A DNA stretch of 64,000 nucleotides from Conoideocrella luteorostrata. Lineage: Eukaryota > Ascomycota > Sordariomycetes > Hypocreales > Clavicipitaceae. Position numbers and translations under genes: made by a program. The notes under the pieces were generated by a model. That model was given only the letters and a program-made list of their open reading frames with translations, was not told where the DNA came from and did not search any database. The stretch is from the NCBI GenBank assembly GCA_032433595.1, contig JASWJB010000166.1, positions 29,077 to 93,076 of the forward strand. Reading direction: 5' to 3'. Positions 10,219 through 22,400 of this stretch are shown here, in pieces. The first letter of the stretch is position 1. Every line of letters starts with the position of its first letter.

Positions 10219-10899
10219 ATGGCAAACAGCGACGCCCAAATACATGAAGATGCAGAGCTCATCTACAACTACCACCGAATGAACATGGCCACCTCACCCG
10301 CCGACACCATCTTCTGCCTCTGCAGCCTCGACACCCGCGTGGCCCAGCGAGCCGCGCAGCTCTGGCTCGCCGGACTGGCCCCTCTCCTCATCTTCTCAGG
10401 CGACTCGGGTAAGCTGACAGCCGGGCGCTTCATCAAGACCGAGGCGGAGGAGTTCGCAGACATCGCGCGGGGGATGGGTGTTCCCAGCGACCGCATCATC
10501 GTGGAGCCACGGGCGACAAACACCGGGGAGAACGTGCGGTTCACGCACGCCCTGCTGCGGGACCTGGGGATCCAGCAGCCCAAGCGGCTGATTCTGGTGC
10601 AGAAGCCGTACATGGAGAGGCGGACGTTCGCGACCTTCAAGAAGCAGTGGCCGGATGGTGGTGCTGCTTTTTCCGTCACGTCCCCGGCCTTTACGTTTGA
10701 TGAGTACCCCGATGGAGATAACCCGCGGGAGCTGGTGATTAATATAATGGTTGGGGATCTCGTACGCATACGAGACTATCCCGCGAAGGGGTTTCAGGTT
10801 GAGCAGCACATTCCGGGGGAGGTGTGGGAGGCGATGGAGCGGTTGGTGAGGGCGGGTTATGATAAGCATCTCCCAGAGGGGTTTGCAGTGGGGGCTTGA
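10219..10899 (+). CDS. DUF218 (YdcF/SanA-like) protein
   Basis: Single exon, 226 residues. The DUF218 pattern is clear: a strand followed by IFCLCSLDTRVAQRAAQLW (about 31-49), LLIFSGDSG (about 56-64), TEAEEFADIARGMGVPSDRIIVEPRATNTGENVRF (about 74-108, with the conserved E..AT.T.EN signature) and LILVQKPYMERR (about 124-135). In bacteria DUF218 proteins include envelope proteins of uncertain chemistry and the S-adenosylmethionine-binding YdcF. Fungal members are soluble and unstudied, so no reaction is assigned. No signal peptide or membrane segment is visible. The coding part is GC-rich compared with the flanks. Confidence 0.85.
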   Translation: MANSDAQIHEDAELIYNYHRMNMATSPADTIFCLCSLDTRVAQRAAQLWLAGLAPLLIFSGDSGKLTAGRFIKTEAEEFADIARGMGVPSDRIIVEPRATNTGENVRFTHALLRDLGIQQPKRLILVQKPYMERRTFATFKKQWPDGGAAFSVTSPAFTFDEYPDGDNPRELVINIMVGDLVRIRDYPAKGFQVEQHIPGEVWEAMERLVRAGYDKHLPEGFAVGA

Positions 10900-11125
10900 G
10901 GGCTCTGGAGGAGGTTGATTTAAATTAGAATAGACGTGGTAGAGATTAATATATGTAGTTGGATGTTCTATTCATTTCATTTCTGCAAAAAGGGGTTCGA
11001 TAGACGTAACGGGTCACATCTTCTGGAAATGGTTGTCTGAACGGTGACCAACTTTGAAAAGGGGAAATGGCCGCATCTGGCGAATATAATTACAGTATCA
11101 GTATTGTTACATTGAGCCCCTTAAA

Positions 11126-12740
11126 TTACGGGTGTCTTTGTGGCGAATCTGCTGCGTCTCTGGCCGTCGCCTTGAGAAATCCCTGGAAGCTCTCAAAAGC
11201 AGTGGCATCAAAGCCTTCTAGCCACCGACACCCAACAGACACATGCTTCATCGACACATGAACCCACACTTTGAAGCCAAAGATGGAATTCGGTCCCGCA
11301 AGTGACGAAAATGATTCCCCTTTGTCGTCGCCCGCAGATTCCTGCCCTCGCTTCTTTCGTCTGCGCCATTGCCGACTCCAGACCTTGCCAGCTGCGCGAC
11401 CAATGCCTTCATACGCCTCCCTATCCCACTCCCACGACATAAGCTCCAGTGTCTGAATCACATCCGTAATCTTGGCGACAAACACACCAATCTTGTCTGA
11501 AAGCTCTACGGCTAGAACCTCAGCCTCGCTTACATGCGGAAGAATGTTCTTCGACAAGGCGGCCCTTGTGCCTCTAGCGACGTGCTGTGCCGGACGCATA
11601 GCCGTGAAAGACCATGCTACGGCCCACCGCCGAGTCTTGTTCCCCTGCACAAACTCCGTCACGGCGTAATTGGTGATCCTTGCTCCTCGAAGCTTGTCAA
11701 TGAAGTCTGTGAGGCTGGAAAGAAATCCAAACATGGCAGTGTACCATTGCACTCGCTCTCGAAGTGTTAGCGACTCCCTGAATATGCGATCCACAAACTC
11801 CGCCTCGCCGCCAATGGTAACCATTTCCGTCTTGCTGCCCGTGCATGCCGTGAACGGCGGCCTCTGTTTCTGTCTTGCACTCCGGAGGAGAGCCTCCTCC
11901 GACTCGTAGAATGGCGGGTTTGTCATGACAAAGCCAATTGATTCCATGCCAAGCTCACCAAGTGGTATGAGCGGGCTCTCGGGAGTGCGAGACACGATGT
12001 TAATTCGATGCGTCAAGTGGTTCAGCTCAACGTTCTTCTTGGCCCATTTCAAACTTTCGGCATCAATGTCTGATAATAATAGTTAGCGGTTCTTAGCATA
12101 TACGAGTGTACGACCGCCAGAATGTACCTGTTGCTATGAACGACCATGGCCGCTGCTTGCATCCCAAGAGGGGATAAATACAGCTGGCACCTGTGCCAAT
12201 ATCCAGACCTGTAAGCTTTTGCCATGTCCTGTTGTACGACGACGTATCAAGAAGGTCCTTGAGCCACAGGATGTAATTATGTCTGTTCGGAACCTGGAAC
12301 AGAAGTCAGTATGGATGTCTCTTTCGCCATGAACACAGCTCACCAACTGGAGGGCATAGCCTATCGTCAGGAAAAACCATGTCGATCCCGAAGTCTAGCT
12401 TCAGAAGCGTTTTGGTCAGTTGCATCACAGCTTTTGGGTCACGAAAATCTATATCTCGGCCCTTGGCACTGACCAATACATCAATGAATCAGCTTCTGGC
12501 TACAAAGAACGCGAGGTTACGGGGCGTTGCGTACATGGAAGCAAAGTTGGCATCCAGACGAGACAATTCTTTAAAGTCTGGAGGCTTTGCGTACAGCTCT
12601 CGAAAGCTGCGGTCTATGCCATCCTGGCTTCTCTGTGCATTTTGACCTATGGAGGCTGAAACCAGTGCATCGCCATGCTGGTCCTCGTGTGCACCTAAAC
12701 CGGCACCAGAATCGTCTGAGGCTTTCCGCTTGCGCTGCAT
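11126..12740 (-). CDS. METTL16-type RNA N6-adenosine methyltransferase
   Basis: Four exons on the minus strand: 12535-12740, 12348-12468, 12128-12293 and 11126-12069, giving 478 residues. Domain order follows METTL16: RELYAKPPDFKELSRLD near the N terminus, DFRDPKAVMQLTKTLLKLDFG, PPVPNRHNYILWLKDLL, the cofactor-binding GLDIGTGASCIYPLLG, TDIDAESLKWAKKNVELN, and the catalytic NPPF (215-218), followed by GGEAEFVDRI and the family segment YAVTEFVQGNKTRRWAVAWSF. The family methylates adenosine in U6 snRNA (human METTL16, fission yeast Mtl16). The long C-terminal tail is less conserved and contains a basic RQWRRRKKRG. The donor of intron 2 (gttggt) is weak, but it is the one that keeps the frame. 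Divergent from the CHORD-like gene. Confidence 0.88.
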
Positions 12741-13410
12741 GGGCCGGATATATCTCGCTCGCTCCAAGGCCGAGCACTTGGTACGAGATAGGGTGCTTTG
12801 GCAGCTTTTCTGTGACGAGGCCTGGCAGCGCAGCAGAATTGTTCTAGAGTGCAGCCATAAGCTTTGTGGGGCGTCTGTGCTGTGCAAGCAGCTACTATAT
12901 AGCGGCACTGGTGATTTCAGTTGCAGCAGTAGCTCCAGAAAATGTAAATCTCTTTTATTCACGGAATGGTCCCGAGGATATTGGTTAAACGAAGTTTGAT
13001 GGTCCAAAAAAAAAACGGGTCAATTAGCAGGCTCGTTGTTGGTTGCGACGACGTTAGGTTCTTTTGGTGGGTGTTTGCATCAGAATCCATTCAGTGTTGA
13101 GCAGCCAGGTGACGAGGCTGCAATACTTATCCCCTAGGACCCGGCAGTCATGTTGACAGTGAAACAGCGCCAGTAGGTCGTATCTAATCCCGGCCAGACC
13201 TGGCTTTCCTATGGCCGGGTCATACTAAAAAAGTAATATGCAAGCCAATGAAAACCCAAGCAGCCGGACCCTGGCTTTCACGTCGCGCGTCGCGCATGTC
13301 AATGAATATGCATCTGCGATACTCCGTACAATTTTCTGCACTGCAACAGCATACAAGAAGACACCACAGAACCAAGTCCATTGAGTTCTCGCAAACAGCA
13401 CAATTCAAAA
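12741..13410. promoter_or_regulatory. shared divergent promoter, METTL16 / CHORD-like gene
   Basis: A 670-base region between two divergent starts. It holds a palindrome half-site (CTCCGTAC at about 13322) and an A-run at about 13006-13014. No TATA box can be assigned with confidence. The promoter role is inferred from gene orientation. Confidence 0.45.
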
Positions 13411-14211
13411 ATGTTGGAGCAAATGCGCGCACTTTATTGTGCAAGCGACAGCGCTGTGAGGGCCATATTGATCGCGCTCTGCGATGACAGGGCCACTCGC
13501 CTCAAAGCCCTTGAACTGCTGGACAGAGTCCAACCCCTGGCTAAACATATGGCTGGAACGCCAGAGTCTGCCATTTTGCTTGGTAAACGAAGGCAAGACG
13601 TGGACATGGCCATTTGCGTACAGTGTACCAAGGTCTTTTCCGAGAAGAACAACGCACGCAAACAATGTCTATACCACTCAGGTGAGGAGGCCGCTTTCTG
13701 AAACAAGGAGTTTCTCCAATCTTTTCAACGCTGACCAGTTTTTGCAGGAGAGATGCAATGTGACTACGATGACGATTACTGGGCCGATCATGAGGAGGAC
13801 CAATTTGGGGTAATCGATACTGACGAAATGAGAGCAGACCAGCCTGAAGGGTTTACTTGGACGTGTTGCCACAAACGGGGTGACGAGGAGGGTTGCAAAC
13901 GGGGTCGTCATCAGTCTAACCCTGACTGGTCTAAGAAAGGGGCAGAACAGTCCGAGTCCGAGTCCGAGTCGGAACCGGAAGATGAGGATGGTGATAAGGG
14001 GGACGGAGACGAAGAAGGGGACGAAGAAGGAGACGAAGAAGGAGATGAAGAAGATGAGGAAGATGAAGATGAAGACGAAGGAGAAGAACACGACAATGAA
14101 AGCGATGGGACTGACAATTTTCAAGTCGCCGCTGAAACAACTACCGAAGTTGCGCAGCCTTACAGAACAAGCACGAAGCGCAAGGCACAAGACGATTTAC
14201 GCAGCGCATGA
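13411..14211 (+). CDS. CHORD-like zinc-binding protein with acidic tail
   Basis: Two exons, 13411-13681 and 13748-14211, giving 244 residues; the intron is 66 bases with a gctgac branch site. Cys and His positions follow a CHORD-type pattern: C69-x2-C72, then C86-x2-H89 in CLYHSG, then after an insertion rich in Asp and Glu, FTWTCC (C130, C131), GC (C140) and GRH (H145). Canonical CHORD domains bind two zinc ions and act with Hsp90/Sgt1 partners; here the middle is lengthened, so the assignment is by pattern only. Residues about 165-220 are almost pure Glu/Asp/Gly/Ser, encoded by GAGGAAGA-type repeats, and the end is basic (STKRKAQ). Partner and role are unknown. The acidic tail could bind basic proteins or be disordered filler. 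Confidence 0.75.
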
Positions 14212-14394
14212 GTGTACGTACCGCAAGCGCGTAAATCTAGACGTCATAAACCTAATCCTGGCGAGTGTAGGTGGACCAACATGTGGGAGAGGCATGGCAT
14301 TTAAAACGCTAGATTTGACATGACGGTTGGGAATAAATGTACAGGAGACGCCAAGGTTAGAGTCACGTCTGGTTCAGTTCGACAGCAACTCAAA

Positions 14395-15332
14395 TTACCA
14401 TAGAACGACGCGCCATCGCCACCCATCAAATACCCTCAGATCACTCTCCTCGATATCATGATCTCCCCGCTCCACCCGCTCCGTCAAGTTCTTCAACCTC
14501 TTGTTCAGCGTTCTCGCCACACGGATCGTCACTTCGTTCTGAAAAACATATAATATGGCAAACACGAAGAATGCAATCTTTGCCAATGCGCCACCGCCAA
14601 GAATGGTATTCTTCATGCCCGCGAGAAGGCCCTTTGATTTGCGGAAAGCATACTCTGTGTCGTTGGATGATACTTGGGACTCTTCGTCCGAGCCGCGACG
14701 GAATATTCTGCGGACTGCCGGAATAAACGCAGCGCTGTAGCCAGAAGAAGTCAATGGATCTGCTTATAAAATAAATTAAAAATTTGGATGAAAAGACCAG
14801 CTCAAACTTACATGGCGCCACCTACAAGGAACCTTGACCAGCGGCTGCTTTGGGCTGACTTGGCCAATGCTCGAACCTCAGCTTGCAGATTGCTCAGGTC
14901 GCCTAGCACCATGCCGGCTTGTGTCCTGAGGCGAGATTCCAGCTCATAGACTGCTGGGCCTCCAGCGCCTCCTTGTCGTAGTTTGTTTCTGACGCTGAGA
15001 TACTCTCGAAGGTGGAATTGAGCATTCACTTTCAGGTTTCGCAGGTCCATGGACGCTGGGGGTAGCATTGGCGTCATTGTGTGACCTGGCACCGTGGGGA
15101 TGCTCATCGTGCTGCCTGGATGGTCTGGTATCTGGGATTCCGGACCGAGCTGCAAGCCAAAGCCTTGGCCAGTGCCTGGACCCGGACCTTGGCCCAGTTG
15201 AGGATGAGGATGAGGTCCAAGAGGTCCTGGAGGTCCTGGAGGTGGAGGGAAATACGGGACATTCGACGGTGACGGCATCGGCTGTGGATCCAAAGCCCTC
15301 ATGGGCGGCTGCGACGTATCTGGAGAGGCCAT
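14395..15332 (-). CDS. proline-rich protein with two C-terminal membrane helices, unknown
   Basis: Two exons, 14812-15332 and 14395-14734, giving 286 residues. The join (donor gtaagt, acceptor ctacag) is the only one that keeps the frame, and it creates one continuous hydrophobic segment FLVGGAIAAFIPAVRRIF. The N-terminal 80 residues are rich in Pro, Gly and His (PPPPGPPGPLGPHPHPQ). A helical, possibly coiled-coil part follows (LRNLKVNAQFHLREYLSVRNKLRQ and YELESRLRTQ). After the first helix comes a basic-acidic linker, then a second helix ALAKIAFFVFAILYVFQ and a charged tail. I do not recognise a family. The layout resembles fungal organelle-membrane proteins with a soluble disordered head. 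The start is the ATG at 15332; an upstream TTG is discounted. Confidence 0.72.
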
Positions 15333-17072
15333 TACGAGAGACAAGAATATTCTGTGGCGAGCCGAGGACGAACAAGAGAAGTCAGGCGTACGGAAGATTG
15401 CAAAGAGACCAGGTCGGGACGCATATGAGGTAATGGTGATTGTTGGTTTATCGGGGAGGCTGGTAACTAACTATGTCGGGCGCCGAGCCTGATCTGATGT
15501 CGACGCCGACTAGTTATGAAGAGCGGCGATTTAGTGACATGCAAATCCTCGCTCCAAGCCTCTTTTTGGTACAGGGGTCGTGGGTAATAGTGGGGCATAA
15601 GAGCTGTCTGTGGCAAATGCCGGCAATCTGGAGCACCAACTGGATGCTCTGTAGGGATGGTCTGGGTCTCGTCTCGTCTCGTCTAACAGTTTTAATTACA
15701 CTCCGTAGGGCTCAGTAAAAGTATACACAGTCATTTGCTCTCTCATCATATTTTCTTCTTCAGCTTCCTTAGGAGTTTCCTGTACACTACGGAGTAGTCC
15801 GTGCTAAGTGGCCCAACGGCAACGGGTCTATCCTTCTCAAAAATCAAATTTGTAATGTGCGGGGTGAAGGGGAAAATATGGATCAACTTGTAACTAACTA
15901 CTAGTAAACCTTTGGCGCAGCTATACTCCGTACTCCAATGGATATGGGCGTACAACACAACAATTACGTCAAGTGCCTCGTGGCGTGCCCAAGGCGACTT
16001 CTAAACCCAAGATGACGAGGTGAAGACACGACTGGCAAGGCAAAGGGAACCTTGTCCGCTCGAGCCACGTGCATATTTTCAATTCCTACTTACGTTGCCG
16101 CCTTGATTAGATCCATAGTGGTAGTTGAACACAACTGACAGCTGAATATGGAACCCCAGCCCATCTCCTCTAAAATTACTAGGCGACGCCTCGAGAGGCA
16201 GCCCACAAGCTCGCTCGCCGGATCCCCAATTTGTTCAACGGTTTGCATGCCAAGCACCAGAATCTCTGTTCGTTCGCATTACTCCGCACTATGCTGTAGA
16301 ATATGCAACGGGGAACTTTCTTCGTCCTGCTTATAAATATGCTGCCAAGGCAACGATTGATCAATGCGCTGTGTGTAGTTTGATTCGTCACTCTTGACAT
16401 CACACGGGTTTTAGGCAGCAAACAAGGCGCAGGCTGCCGCTGTCTGCCTGACCCTGACTCAATAGTGCGCCAAAATCAATCCATCAATGCCTGCCAGACG
16501 GGTAACCCCCCCCCAATCGCGCTAACTGGGGCTGAGAATACGGGTGGCCAGCTCTCACGAGCTCGTAATGCTACTCTGTACTCCGTACGACCAACATGTT
16601 ACAGGCAACAAATAATAACGATAGGCAACCTGCGCTATCAGTAGATGTTATTCCCTCTACGAAACTTCTATCCCTACTTATAGTGCCTTCCTTTCTCATC
16701 TACCCATTTATTCACACACTACTGAATAACCTGTGTTGTGTATTACTTACAAGCTGCTGTGTTTTACTCGGTTTGCTGTATACTGGTGCAGTGAATCTAT
16801 CGCGGGTCACGTGCAGGCACCGGCCGTAACAAACACGAGCAACTGCTTATAAGACGACGACACCCCGCCAGTTTGACGCACTCTCACTCTGGTCTACATG
16901 CAACCATACCATTATTTCACTAAACCCATCTCATCGTACTGCTGCTTCGACTTGCTGTAGTATTGGTGAATTTATCACGATTCGTGACCGCATCTTATTC
17001 ATCAATTTCGGATACCATATATTGAATTCCCCAATCCCAAGCTGTTGTGCTCTGGCCTGATCCCATCCCACC
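15333..17072. other. gene-free stretch, 1.7 kb
   Basis: No convincing gene. It contains a GTCTC microsatellite (about 15663-15682) and several palindrome half-sites (about 15696, 15788, 15926, 16581). The last 200 bases are the presumed promoter of the DUF4139 gene. Confidence 0.5.
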
Positions 17073-19457
17073 ATGGACTCCATCAACAAAATTGAGTACA
17101 AAGTCCGAGACTTACCAACCCGCTCGGTCACCCTCTTCCCAACCAGAGCACAAATACAACGAAGCATCAAAAACGTCAGTCTCAAACCTGGAACCAACCA
17201 TGTCACCGTCTTCGGCCTCAGCCCTACTGTCGACGAGGACTCAGTCAAGGTTGAAGGAAGCGCAGCATCTACCATCAGCGACGTGTCCGTCGAGTCGCTC
17301 CCCAACAGAGAAATCTTTGAGGAGATCTACCCAGAGTCAGACAGCGATGACTCGGAAAGTGATGATGACGATGACATAGATGAGCGGCGGTGGAAAGAGG
17401 GAGGGAAATTGAAGGACGCAAAGAGCAAGCTGACGGCGCTTGAGGATGCACGTCGATTGGCTGATGAGACTGTTGCTAGTGCAGAGAGTCGTCTTAAGCT
17501 GCTGGACGCATATGGCAAGACGCTCGACAGGAAGCGCGGGGTCGTCATTGAAGAGAGTCTGCAAACGTACAAGCAGCAACGGTCCAAGGCTTATGAAGAT
17601 TACATGTACGGCCTGCAACAGCAGCGTCAAATCACGGAGAGTATTGAAAACCAGGTTGACCTAGTATACCACTTACAAAAGACGGACGACAAGGCGCGCA
17701 TAAAAGCCGAAAAGGAGAGGGAAAAGATTCGTAAAGCCAAGAATAGGGACTTGTTCAAGAAGGCCCGTCGGCAGGAAGAGAATATGAAGGAGAAGGCGCG
17801 CGTTCGCAAGGAGAAAGAGAATTTTTGGCCCAAATTTTGCTATGCAGTGCGGATTACGCTGGAGACGGATGCGCCTACGCCGTTGAGTTCAAGGAGGACG
17901 TCTGTCTCGAGCGACACCCATGTCCCTAAGATGGCAGTGGCGGAGGATAGGTCTGGTGCCCAAGACACAGATACAGGAGCTCATACCATATGTGATCTGG
18001 TCTTGACGTATTTAACGTCCTCTGCATTCTGGGTGCCGACTTACGATCTTCAACTATCAACTACGAATGCTACGGGAACGCTCAGCTTTGATGCAGAGCT
18101 TCATAATTCTACTTCTGAAACTTGGTCGAACTCCAAAGTCGTTCTCTCGACGTCACAGGCATCTTTCTCTGGTCTTGATGATACCATTCCTACTCTGAAC
18201 CCATGGTATATGAGCCTTGTTCATAGTGCTCCTCAGTTTGGCTACAGCCGCAACTATGAGGGAATAGCCAGAAGCAGTGACGAGGTCTCCCAGGCCAATC
18301 AATTCCTGGCGAAGCAGAAGCAGTCCGGGCCTAACCAAAAACCCCGCGGTGACATGTTCGGCATTCCAGGGGACGTCAAGGCGCTCTCCAGTTTCAAGGG
18401 ATTTGGACAGTCCATGAAGACCGAGAGCTTCGGCTTTGGTAGTAACGCGGATCCAATTCCGCCGCCGCCGATGCCTCCACTACCCGCTGCTGCTCGAGCA
18501 ACCGCCTTCTCAGCACAGGCAGCGATGCCAGCATCCGGTGCACTGTTTGGGGCCCCAAGCTCAGCGTCCTCGCTATTTGGTGGCACTGCCGGCGGTGCTC
18601 CCGTTGACAGAATAAGGACGATGTCTCGTGTCTTGGAACGTAGTGAGAAGCCCAGTTTTGGGGTCGGGCACCGTGATTGCGATGATATTGTAGATGAAGA
18701 TAATGACGAAAGGTTTGTCGAGTCCGAGTCCGAGTCTGTGGAGTCCATTATGGAAATGACTGGCCTTACGGCAACGTACGAACTTCCAGGATTTAAGACA
18801 TTGGTTCCCAAGTCAACAGCCGCCAAGCAGCGCGTTGCGCACATTCACTTCACCAACATTGTCTACAGCCACACCGTTGTTGCCAAGTACAAACCCGTCG
18901 CCTATCTCAAGGCTAAGTTCAAGAATACCAGCAAGATGACTCTGTTCAGGGGCCGAGCAGGGCTGACACTCGACGGAAGCTTCATGGGACGAACCTCTCT
19001 TCCACGCTGCAGCGCCGGCGAGACCTTCACGCTAAGCCTTGGCATCGATCCCGCTATCAGGGTCACGTATCCCAAGCCTGTTATCCAGCGTGCCACAGCC
19101 GGCTTGTTCAGCAAGGAAAATACAGCTGTCTTCACCAGGACCGTTACCTTGCACAACACACGCGCATCGGCCGGAAAGCCCACCTCCCTTGTAGTCCTTG
19201 ACCAGGTACCAATTTCCCAGGACGAGAAGCTCAAGGTGGAGGTGCTTAGTCCGCAGGGCATGTCATTGGGAGGAGGAGACGTCAGGGCCGGAGCGCCCGG
19301 CTTGGAGGCCAAGGACAACAAAGATTGGGGCAGTGCTAGGGCCAGGATGAGGAAGGATGGCGAGGTCAATTGGGATGTGAGCCTGAATGCAGGCAAGGCC
19401 GTCCGTTTGACCCTGGAATATGGCGTTGCTTTCCCTAACGGTACATATCCTAATTAG
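17073..19457 (+). CDS. mucoidy-inhibitor-like protein (DUF4140/DUF4139)
   Basis: Single-exon gene of 794 residues. The N-terminal DUF4140 part (about 12-110) has SVTLFPTRAQIQRSIKNVSLKPGTN and a beta-rich pattern, followed by an acidic patch (DSDDSESDDDDD). A long coiled coil follows (about 115-255, very rich in Glu, Lys, Arg). The C-terminal DUF4139 part begins at FWPKFCYAVRITLET and includes LVLTYLTSSAFWVPTYDLQL, which matches the family's [S/A]..W.P.YDL pattern. A low-complexity Ala/Pro/Gly insert (about 450-510) and an acidic patch (about 530-555) split the domain. The closing part has VLDQVPISQDEKLKVEVLSP and DGEVNWDVSLNAGKAVRLTLEYGVAFPNG. The bacterial namesake affects exopolysaccharide; the fungal function is unknown. 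No signal peptide, so probably cytosolic. Confidence 0.88.
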   Translation: MDSINKIEYKVRDLPTRSVTLFPTRAQIQRSIKNVSLKPGTNHVTVFGLSPTVDEDSVKVEGSAASTISDVSVESLPNREIFEEIYPESDSDDSESDDDDDIDERRWKEGGKLKDAKSKLTALEDARRLADETVASAESRLKLLDAYGKTLDRKRGVVIEESLQTYKQQRSKAYEDYMYGLQQQRQITESIENQVDLVYHLQKTDDKARIKAEKEREKIRKAKNRDLFKKARRQEENMKEKARVRKEKENFWPKFCYAVRITLETDAPTPLSSRRTSVSSDTHVPKMAVAEDRSGAQDTDTGAHTICDLVLTYLTSSAFWVPTYDLQLSTTNATGTLSFDAELHNSTSETWSNSKVVLSTSQASFSGLDDTIPTLNPWYMSLVHSAPQFGYSRNYEGIARSSDEVSQANQFLAKQKQSGPNQKPRGDMFGIPGDVKALSSFKGFGQSMKTESFGFGSNADPIPPPPMPPLPAAARATAFSAQAAMPASGALFGAPSSASSLFGGTAGGAPVDRIRTMSRVLERSEKPSFGVGHRDCDDIVDEDNDERFVESESESVESIMEMTGLTATYELPGFKTLVPKSTAAKQRVAHIHFTNIVYSHTVVAKYKPVAYLKAKFKNTSKMTLFRGRAGLTLDGSFMGRTSLPRCSAGETFTLSLGIDPAIRVTYPKPVIQRATAGLFSKENTAVFTRTVTLHNTRASAGKPTSLVVLDQVPISQDEKLKVEVLSPQGMSLGGGDVRAGAPGLEAKDNKDWGSARARMRKDGEVNWDVSLNAGKAVRLTLEYGVAFPNGTYPN

Positions 19458-22400
19458 TTGGTGCAACACCTTTTGTAGAAATGTCGTTTATATAGTCAGA
19501 ATATACACCGTAACGCCAATCAATGTAATAATATTTCGATGAATACGGAGTACCGCGGTGAGAAAAGATTTCCTAAACTACGGAATAATACGTCATGCCG
19601 AAAGCTGACCCCGACTTGACCTGAACCAACTGAGGAGCCGGGCGCCCTAAACCCGCCGCCCAGCCATAGGTAACGACACAACTAGCATATCTAAAATGTG
19701 GCACATTATAGTCTTTATGGAGTACGGAGTACTACGCACTACTCCATAATCTCTGTGCCTTTGGCTTTTATCAATGAATGGTGCCTCCAGACGCTGTGAA
19801 ACGATATCAAGATGCAGATGAAAGGTATCCCGAAATAGCACCCGGCAATTTCAAACTGTACGACAGTGATAGCGCTCGTAGCCGCAGCATGGTCGGGCAA
19901 CTCCATACGGAGTACATTAATCCGATAGGAGTGTTGAGAAAGGAGACCCCCTGTCCCCTGCAATCCTAAACTGAGTCAGTAACATTGAGCATCCGGCTCG
20001 GACAAGACCGCCCCCAAAATAGGTTGTCATGACACAGGTCGGAAGTGTTTCATCACATAATGGTACTGTGCGGAAGGGGATCAAGCGGGGGGTTTTGGTG
20101 CGCCGTAGGCAAGTAGACTCCACCGCGGGAAGCACCCGCAGCGACCAGACTTAATGACGGCCGTAACTAGTATTCTGTTCCCGTAGCGGATGGCTGTAGT
20201 AGACGCAGTTATGAAGCAGGAACGGAGATATGATGGTCGGCCAAGTAATTTTGCGGCCCCCACAAGGCACGACTGTGTCCGGACTGAACCTACAAACTCG
20301 CGTCATGACAGCGTAAAATCCAAATGAGGGAGGTCACAAGTTTTGCATGCTTCCAACGCCAGAAAGCACTGATACGCACTCCGTACATGGTCTATCATTG
20401 CCGTCCGAGTTCAGAGGTAGGCTAGCAGCAAAGGCTTAGCAACAGCAACGAGCAGGGCAGCGAGTCGTTAGAGTATTTTGCACATACCTGGTAGGCTACG
20501 TACGTATATTACTGTGCCGAATAATCCAGCTGGCCAGCGCCAAGTCGCGTGGCTGGCGGAATAAGGGAAATATTTCCAGAGTCGACGTCAGAAAGGGGGT
20601 TAGCAAACAAGCGCATGTGAAGTGATGCGGACGGTGCTGAGTCGATGAATGTTCCTGTGCTTGCGATCCTCGGCCCCACCTCCCTTTGTGATTGGGACGT
20701 CCCGAAGCAACGGAGCCTGTGAAAAAGAGCGTTAAAATGATATAGCCAGTTTGAAGGCTCGCCAGTTAGCGAACTATTGGAGCGTCTACGGCTGGAATTT
20801 GGAACTTTAAAAATATTTTTGCTGGCTGAATATAGAACTGATGCAAGACGCAATGCTTATTGGCGCTGGCTGGCAGCAGCCAGCAAAACAGTGTGTCATG
20901 TAGCCCCGTAAATTACATCTCCGACTTGCTCCTTCCTCCGGGTGTCTGGTCCATCAAGTTCGGAGGTAGGAGGACCTGCGGAATCGCCTTCCATCTAAGC
21001 CCCGCCGTCTTGCTCGCCTCACTGGACGCGCGCGCGCCGTGGACTACGTCAGCGTGTAATGATAATATTTGGCGTTTCTTTGTCATTGCCCTGTCTCGGC
21101 ATCGTGCAGAAGATGGCGCTCCTGCCCCCTCTCCTGATGCAAGAAAAGGGGGGGGGGCGAGAACAAAATTATGGGATAAAAATACACAACACATCGCAAA
21201 CACAACGCAAACGCAAACGCAGTGTCGAACCGGTGAGCAGAATTTTCGCTCTCATTGGCGGTGCTGCCTGCGTACAGAGTGAATCTCGCGCCATCATCGG
21301 GACCCTGGCCGGTAGCCTTATTCGCCGCCGGCTTTGAGACTAGTCGTCACTTCCCCGGTTTCTCTTTCACGGTTGAGCATGTAGTGAAAAGGGGTCAGTC
21401 GGGGATTAGCATCATCATTGGCGGTGGTCCGTTGTGGTGGTGGTCTCGCCTTGGCCGACCCAACACATCCTCAATCCCCGCTTCACAGCTTTGCAGGCAA
21501 GAAGCGACTGGGAACACGGGGAACCACGGAGGCCGGGATGCAAGATGCGCACACGGCAGCAATGTCGTCGCAACCCCAATCTCCCAGACATGATCCGTCA
21601 CCTGAATATTGCAAATTTGCTGTCATACGACGAGACTCGCCAACTTTCGAGAGCATCACGCAGTCATGGCACTACGGTGGAATGTTAATGCCATCAGACA
21701 AGGCCGAGTTGGGGATGATGATGTGTGACAAGCCAAACTGCGGTCTGCCGGACGTTGTGACGAGCAGCTCCGAGCTCCACGTCCGCCCGACTCCCCACTG
21801 GCGCCAAAGGCACAAGGACGAGAAAACTTGCATTGCAGGGCCACGAGCCGCTGGTGGACTGTCAACTGGAGGGCATGCACTGACTACTTTAGGTTTGGAC
21901 CGGTCTTTGTGGGTTGCTCGGTCGGGTAGCGCCGCCGTCCCGAACCTATCGACGTCTCAAACACTTCTGCCTGCCCGCCTTCTTCATTGATGCCACCAGG
22001 CTGGCAGCTGGCCATGCATCAGCAGCAAATGAATGAGCACACCGGTGCTTCTTTCCCAAACGATGTGCCGGCTGTTGAGGGGTAAGATGAAGTCATAGTG
22101 TCGTAAAAGAATAGTCAACTGCACCGTCAGAGCAAACCCAATTTTCCAAGGACGAAGCAAAGCAACTAGCTCGGCATGAGCGAGGGAGCCTCAAGGCAAA
22201 CAAACTCCATACCCGCAGCGCATTGGCCGGCTGGTTTAAAGTCGCATGGGAAGGGAAACGACGGTTGATATAAGGGAAATGTCCTGGGAATCAGAAGTAT
22301 TTCCTTCTGACTGTTGCCCAGACCGCACTACGTACATGAGCGTTTGAAATCGAAACAGTTGACACCTTCAGCCTAGCTTTGTGCCTTTCCGACCCTCCAC

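Noticed and set aside
21418..21990. Open frame of 190 codons on the plus strand
   Set aside because: No domain or conserved pattern, inside a gene-free stretch.
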